Origin: an uncultured Oscillibacter sp.
Lineage (GTDB): Bacteria; Bacillota; Clostridia; Oscillospirales; Oscillospiraceae
DNA: 8,609 nucleotides
Assembly (NCBI GenBank): GCA_910589315.1
Contig: CAJUTB010000057.1
Span: 1 to 8,609 of the forward strand
Direction of reading: 5' to 3'
Positions 5,768 through 8,609 of this stretch are shown piece after piece (the first letter of the stretch is position 1; each line of letters starts with the position of its first letter). Below the pieces are notes generated by a model. It did not search any database, was not told where the DNA came from, and saw only the letters and a list, made by a program, of their open reading frames with translations. A program made the translations under genes and the position numbers.

Positions 5768-6109
5768 TCAGGTTCCCCCGCCTTCTGACTCTGCGCAGTG
5801 CGTAAGTTTTTCTTTCTCGGCCTGAAAAAGAACCGCCAATTCCGGAGCGTTGCAGGTTTCACAAAGGGCAATTTCAGATTCCAGAACCTCCAGCATTTTT
5901 GATTTGCCGATAAAATCAACGAACCGGTCGCCAGCCTGTATCCCCTCAATCACATGAAGCTCGCAGAAATATTGGCCGTCTGCTGTTTCATACCAGATTT
6001 GTGTTTCCGCCGGTCCGAAACACAGATGCTTGACGATGGCGCGGTTTCCCTGGCTGTCAAATTTCCTGTCCGGTTCGTCGTGCAGCCATGCGCCCGCCCA
6101 AACTCCCAT
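5768..6109 (-). CDS. 113-residue protein of unknown function
   Basis: I do not recognise this family. The protein starts MGVWAGAWLHDEPDRKFDSQG and has a beta-rich-looking middle (HLCFGPAETQIWYETADGQYFCELHVIEG, described in parts), then a helical second half ending in an acidic, Cys-containing tail (CETCNAPELAVLF, then THCAESEGGG). No signal peptide or membrane helix. The start is ATG at 6107-6109 with AAGGGGTG (6117-6124), 7 nt upstream. That ribosome site overlaps the stop codon of the GNAT gene (6116-6118), which suggests tight translational coupling. It is the last gene of the tgt operon. No terminator is seen before the next promoter, 7 bp further on. Confidence 0.75.
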   Translation of the reverse strand: MGVWAGAWLHDEPDRKFDSQGNRAIVKHLCFGPAETQIWYETADGQYFCELHVIEGIQAGDRFVDFIGKSKMLEVLESEIALCETCNAPELAVLFQAEKEKLTHCAESEGGGT

Positions 6110-6115
6110 GCTTTT

Positions 6116-6604
6116 TCACCCCTTGGTCTGCTGAAAAAGTTTCAACGGCTGTCCGCGATGGATGTATAGTCTTGCCGTTTCGCTCGTTCTGTCCTCCTGC
6201 ACCATGCAGAAAAACTCCCAGCCGTACCGCTCATAAAATGAGATGTGGTCTGTTACAAGATACAAGGTATCAACGCCCTGTCTCTCCATATCGGCGCACG
6301 CAAAGCGCAGCAAGGCTCCTGCAAGGCCCTGACAGCGTTTGTCTTCTTCGACGTAGACGGCGCAGACATTCGGCGTAAGATCCTTGCGGTTGTGAAAGTC
6401 GTTTTCAATCACGCCCAATCCGCCGGTGATCCGCCCTTCCTCTACGGCCGTATACCACTGCGGAACGGGGGCCTTTTGGACGAGACAGGCTTCCATGCTT
6501 TCCAGATAGGCTTCCAGCGGAATTCTCCATTTTTCGTGGAACCATTGCGCCGTTTCCACTTTTCTTTCCGGGTGATCCGCCAGCCGCATGATTTCGTATT
6601 TCAC
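6116..6604 (-). CDS. GNAT-family N-acetyltransferase
   Basis: The 162-residue protein has the GNAT acetyl-CoA motif A, VCAVYVEEDKRCQGLAGALL (80-99), with the R/QxxGxA/G loop at 90-96. It also has motif B, LYLVTDHISFYERYGWEF (114-131), whose FYERYGWE is the usual end of the fold. The acetyl acceptor is unknown. The start is most likely GTG at 6602-6604, 23 nt after the tgt stop, with a modest GGAAGCGGA site. An ATG at 6587-6589 would remove five residues and is less well placed. It sits between tgt and the 113-residue unknown gene in one operon. Co-location with tgt may hint at a link with tRNA or translation, but this is inference from position only. Confidence 0.88.
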   Translation of the reverse strand: MKYEIMRLADHPERKVETAQWFHEKWRIPLEAYLESMEACLVQKAPVPQWYTAVEEGRITGGLGVIENDFHNRKDLTPNVCAVYVEEDKRCQGLAGALLRFACADMERQGVDTLYLVTDHISFYERYGWEFFCMVQEDRTSETARLYIHRGQPLKLFQQTKG

Positions 6605-6627
6605 TGCAATTCCGCTTCCGTTTGCCG

Positions 6628-7761
6628 TCAGGCCCGTTTGGCCAGCTGTTCGCTGTATTGGCCGCGAAATGCCGCAAACGTCCCCTCGTCCAGCGACTGC
6701 CGGATGCGGGCCGTGAGCTCATTGTAGAAATACAGGTTGTGCAGCACCGCAAGACGCAGCGCCAGCACCTCGTCCGCTTTGAACAGATGCCGCAGGTAAG
6801 CCCTGGAATAATTGCGGCACAGCGGACAGCCACAGCTTTCGCTGACGGGCCGGGAGTCGGCGGCGTATTTCTCATTCAGAATGTTTACGGTTCCTTCCCA
6901 AGTGAATAACTTCCCATGCCGCCCGTTGCGGGAGGGCATGACGCAGTCAAAAAAGTCTACCCCGCGGGCAACGGCCTCAATGATGTTGCTGGGGGTGCCT
7001 ACGCCCATGAGATACCGGGGTTTCTCCCTCGGCATATGCGGTTCCACAGCGTCAATGATGTCATACATAACCTGCGTCGGCTCGCCGACGGCTAAACCGC
7101 CGATGGCGTAGCCGTCGCAGTCCAGCTTTGCAATTTCATCCATGTGCCATGCCCGCAGGTCGGGGAAGGTCGCTCCCTGGTTGATGCCGAACAGCAATTG
7201 TCCAGGGTTCAGGGTGTCCGGCAGGGCGTTCAGACGGTCATGCTCTGTTTTGCATCTTGCCAGCCAGCGTAAGGTACGCTCGCAGGAGGCTTTTGCATAT
7301 TCATACGCGGCTGGATTTTCAACGCATTCGTCAAAGGCCATGGCAATGTCGCTGCCGAGGTTTGATTGAATCTGCATGGATTCTTCCGGCCCCATAAAAA
7401 TTTTCCGGCCGTCGATGTGGGAGGAAAAGTAAACCCCTTCCTCTTTGATGCGCCGCAGAGACGCCAGGGAAAACACCTGAAACCCGCCGGAGTCCGTCAG
7501 AATCGGGCCGTTCCAGTTCATGAACGCGTGAAGCCCGCCAAGCTGCCGGACCAGATGGTCGCCGGGCCGGAGGTGCAGGTGGTACGTGTTGCTTAATTCA
7601 ATCTGACAGCCCACTTCCCGCAGGTCCTGGGCCGACACGCCGCCCTTGATGGCCGCCTGAGTGCCGACGTTCATAAAGACCGGCGTTTGCACAACGCCGC
7701 CATGGGCGCAGGTGAATTCGCCGCGGCGGGCGCGGCCTTCTGTTTTCAGCAGGTGGAACAT
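6628..7761 (-). CDS. tgt: tRNA-guanine transglycosylase (queuine tRNA-ribosyltransferase)
   Basis: Tgt swaps guanine 34 of tRNA-Asp, -Asn, -His and -Tyr for preQ1, the step before queuosine is completed by QueA and QueG. The 377-residue length is normal for bacteria. Key residues are present: the general acid/base Asp90 in DSGGFQVFS, the nucleophile Asp272 in FDCVMPSRNGRHG, GGLAVGEP at about 221-228, and the zinc site C310-x-C312-x2-C315 with His341. The start is ATG at 7759-7761, 5 nt after GGAGAG (7767-7772). No queA or ruvB precedes it, unlike common ruvAB-queA-tgt-yajC clusters. The next genes are a GNAT protein and an unknown ORF. No clear promoter is visible upstream, where the DNA looks disturbed. 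Confidence 0.97.
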   Translation of the reverse strand: MFHLLKTEGRARRGEFTCAHGGVVQTPVFMNVGTQAAIKGGVSAQDLREVGCQIELSNTYHLHLRPGDHLVRQLGGLHAFMNWNGPILTDSGGFQVFSLASLRRIKEEGVYFSSHIDGRKIFMGPEESMQIQSNLGSDIAMAFDECVENPAAYEYAKASCERTLRWLARCKTEHDRLNALPDTLNPGQLLFGINQGATFPDLRAWHMDEIAKLDCDGYAIGGLAVGEPTQVMYDIIDAVEPHMPREKPRYLMGVGTPSNIIEAVARGVDFFDCVMPSRNGRHGKLFTWEGTVNILNEKYAADSRPVSESCGCPLCRNYSRAYLRHLFKADEVLALRLAVLHNLYFYNELTARIRQSLDEGTFAAFRGQYSEQLAKRA

Positions 7762-7778
7762 ATTGTCTCTCCAATCTA

Positions 7779-7960
7779 TTATGACAGGCCGTTAAAAAAC
7801 GGCGCAGCTCTGTTTTGAGTTCCGGCGTCAGGTCCTTTTTTGGGATGCCAGCTTCTGCGCCTGCCAAGGCTGTAAGCTGATGGAAGCAGGCGGTTTTATC
7901 AACCTGCAGCCGAATTTGAAGGAACGCTTTGCGGACTCCTGCAAGGGAAAGCATATCCAT
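7779..7960 (-). pseudogene. Short open frame before tgt, possible gene remnant
   Basis: From an ATG at 7958-7960 the minus strand encodes LQVDKTACFHQLTALAG, then AEAGIPKKDLTPELKTELRRF, which looks like a natural helical tail. In this frame translation runs on into tgt. If the run of six T at 7794-7799 had one more base, the frame would read RFFNGLS and stop at 7779-7781, just before the tgt ribosome site, a natural ending. This suggests the 3' end of a decayed gene fused to the acetyltransferase remnant. I cannot name the parent. The opposite strand is also open here, so coding is uncertain. No ribosome site precedes the ATG. Confidence 0.35.
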
Positions 7961-8010
7961 TTCCAGTTATAGCAGTATAGGCTTCGATCATACTGACGTC
8001 ATTGCTTGCC

Positions 8011-8023
8011 ACAGGATTTTTCT
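8011..8023. repeat. Direct repeat (target-site duplication), copy 1
   Basis: Minus strand AGAAAAATCCTGT, directly outside the inverted repeat. This 13-base copy keeps the acetyltransferase frame and is probably the ancestral form. Confidence 0.7.
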
Positions 8024-8044
8024 CCCAATTCGCTTTTTTGTTCC
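8024..8044 (+). repeat. Terminal inverted repeat, lower-coordinate end
   Basis: It begins CCCAATTCG at the outer end, then a T-run, and ends TGTTCC. It pairs with the reverse complement of 8387-8407: the first nine bases and the last six (TGTTCC) are identical, plus two in between. Confidence 0.75.
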
Positions 8045-8068
8045 TAACGCCTTGATTCTAGACTTTAG

Positions 8069-8099
8069 TGTATAATAATTCATTCATCCGAATTATACA
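8069..8099. repeat. Internal inverted repeat after the DUF3781 stop
   Basis: TGTATAAT (8069-8076) and ATTATACA (8092-8099) are perfect 8-bp arms 15 bp apart, starting 3 bp after the DUF3781 stop. It could form an AT-rich hairpin at the end of that transcript. No T-run follows. Confidence 0.45.
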
Positions 8100-8101
8100 G
8101 A

Positions 8102-8344
8102 TTATGCTTCAACTCTGTGCGCAGTAATTATTGTATAGCTATATGCGTTCACAGTTATTTTGTAGTGACCTGTGAAAATATACCAGTTCTTTCCGATCCT
8201 TTCAATTTTAGCATTTTTGTCCAGAATCTGCACCCCGCTCCATTGGACAACATCGTCTGTTTCAATTTGGCAGTTCCTTTTTATCCGCTCTACACCCATT
8301 TCTGTTGTATGAAGTTTATCAATGTTTTTAATTAAATCATTCAT
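8102..8344 (-). CDS. DUF3781 family protein
   Basis: The 80-residue protein fits DUF3781: NIDKLHTTEMGVERIKRN (7-24), then ETDDVVQW (28-35), GKNWYIF (51-57), and the end ITVNAYSYTIITAH (63-76). The length is normal and the frame is intact, in contrast to the broken gene around it, so it may be under selection. Function is unknown; the fold should be a small cytoplasmic alpha/beta domain. The start is ATG at 8342-8344. The ribosome site is weak (AGG about 11 nt up), and TGGTATAAG directly before the ATG resembles an extended -10, so promoter and start are not settled. It is the only gene in a 384-bp cassette with inverted ends. Confidence 0.85.
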   Translation of the reverse strand: MNDLIKNIDKLHTTEMGVERIKRNCQIETDDVVQWSGVQILDKNAKIERIGKNWYIFTGHYKITVNAYSYTIITAHRVEA

Positions 8345-8386
8345 TCTTATACCAGCCTATGCATATTTACCCATTGTGATTCACCG

Positions 8387-8407
8387 GGAACACGAAGTCG
8401 AATTGGG
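8387..8407 (-). repeat. Terminal inverted repeat, higher-coordinate end
   Basis: On the minus strand it starts CCCAATTCG and ends TGTTCC, matching the other end at 17 of 21 positions. Confidence 0.75.
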
Positions 8408-8419
8408 ACAGATTTTTCT
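8408..8419. repeat. Direct repeat (target-site duplication), copy 2
   Basis: Minus strand AGAAAAATCTGT, directly outside the other inverted repeat. It differs from copy 1 by loss of a single C. Confidence 0.7.
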
Positions 8420-8488
8420 GCTTTTCAGACACACAAAGTTTCAAAATATCCCATACATTTTTCCGGTTATCCTCTCCAGTTTAAGTAT

Positions 8489-8609
8489 GTCTGCCTCCGC
8501 ACAAATGATGTTCGGGAATTCGGTCAGTTGCATAACGATCTCCCTTTAAGAAAGAAACATGGCGTCCCCCATGCTTCCGGGAAGCAGGATGACGAAATCG
8601 TAACTCTAC
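8489..8609. other. Edge region without a supported gene
   Basis: A strong ribosome site on the minus strand, AAAGGGAGA (8539-8547), precedes an ATG (8531-8533) that opens a 30-codon frame, MQLTEFPNIICAEAD, merging into the acetyltransferase remnant. A 13-bp palindrome GCTTCC-G-GGAAGC (8574-8585 area) lies further up. All upstream minus frames are short, so nothing else is called. Confidence 0.4.

Larger units (their letters stand above)
8024..8407. mobile_element. 384-bp transposase-less cassette carrying DUF3781 (mobile insertion cassette-like)
   Basis: The segment is AT-rich, bounded by inverted repeats that match at 17 of 21 positions, and flanked by near-identical 12/13-bp direct repeats. 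It contains one intact gene, DUF3781, and no transposase. It lies in a gene that is rejoined when the segment is removed. About 20-bp ends with 10-13 bp target duplications are typical of IS231 and other IS4-group elements, whose transposases are known to move passenger-bearing cassettes (MICs). The assignment to that group is inference; the structure is seen directly. Confidence 0.7.
7944..8488 (-). pseudogene. Decayed GNAT acetyltransferase gene interrupted by the DUF3781 cassette
   Basis: Two pieces of the N-terminal part of a BltD/PaiA-like GNAT protein are seen. Piece 1 (8408-8488) reads LKLERITGK, then after adding one base to an A-run near 8457-8461, NVWDILKLCVSEKQKN. Piece 2 (7944-8023) reads NPVASNDVSMIEAY, then TAITGNGYAFP. 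Taking out the insertion and one direct-repeat copy joins them in frame as SEKQKNPVASNDV. GGAGG at 8494-8498 lies 5 nt before an ATA codon (8486-8488) where ATG would be expected. So four lesions are inferred: start-codon change, 1-base loss, insertion, and loss of the 3' part after residue ~50. A short frame starting at 8533 with AAAGGGAGA runs into piece 1 and stops at 8441. Confidence 0.65.

Noticed and set aside
7801..7970. Plus-strand open frame with CxCxxC-like cysteines (CACQGCKLMEAGG)
   Set aside because: It has no start codon with a ribosome site and lies opposite the minus-strand remnant; it cannot be supported as a gene.
7988..8083. 31-codon minus-strand frame MNYYTLKSRIKALG...
   Set aside because: It spans the end of the cassette and the direct repeat, has no clear ribosome site, and conflicts with the acetyltransferase reading of the same bases.
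8546..8608. Minus-strand frame SYDFVILLPGSMGDAMFLS as the end of an upstream gene
   Set aside because: It is closed by an in-frame TAG at 8606-8608, leaving only 19 codons.

Overview
The window looks like chromosome of a mid-to-high GC gut Clostridium-class Firmicute, probably Oscillospiraceae-like. This is inferred from the alanine T-box leader, strong AGGAGG-type ribosome sites, TTG/GTG starts, consensus sigma-A promoters and the protein flavour (DUF5662, YciI, XRE regulators). No database search was possible, so names rest on motifs and remembered family patterns.

Layout. 1-1284, minus strand: a consensus promoter drives a T-box riboswitch with its terminator, then a small unknown ORF, then the 5' part of alaS, which leaves the window. 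1313-2355: a YciI-like gene and a TetR-type regulator diverge from a short region holding two dyads. 2393-2836: an unrecognised minus-strand gene that diverges from a plus-strand pair, DUF5662 and a two-helix membrane protein with a PH-like domain, whose codons overlap as ATGA. A bidirectional terminator at 4095-4124 closes that unit. 4126-7761, minus strand: tgt (queuosine tRNA modification), a GNAT acetyltransferase and a 113-residue unknown protein form an operon; then a phosphoribosyltransferase with its own consensus promoter and an attenuator-like leader hairpin; then an XRE regulator whose C-terminal half is an almost perfect glycine pentad repeat.

7762-8609 is the disturbed part. A 384-bp AT-rich segment (8024-8407) has terminal inverted repeats matching at 17 of 21 positions, is flanked by 12/13-bp near-identical direct repeats, and carries a single intact gene, DUF3781, with no transposase. 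It sits inside a decayed GNAT-type acetyltransferase gene. Removing the segment and one copy of the direct repeat rejoins the two halves of the protein in frame at the insertion point. The structure is that of a mobile insertion cassette (a transposase-less element with passenger gene, as known for IS231/IS4-family ends). This is the most interesting feature here. Downstream of it, between the pseudogene and tgt, lies another short open frame that may be a gene remnant.

Functionally the window mixes translation genes (alaS with tRNA-Ala sensing, tgt), purine-type salvage (the phosphoribosyltransferase), small regulators, and several conserved but uncharacterised proteins.
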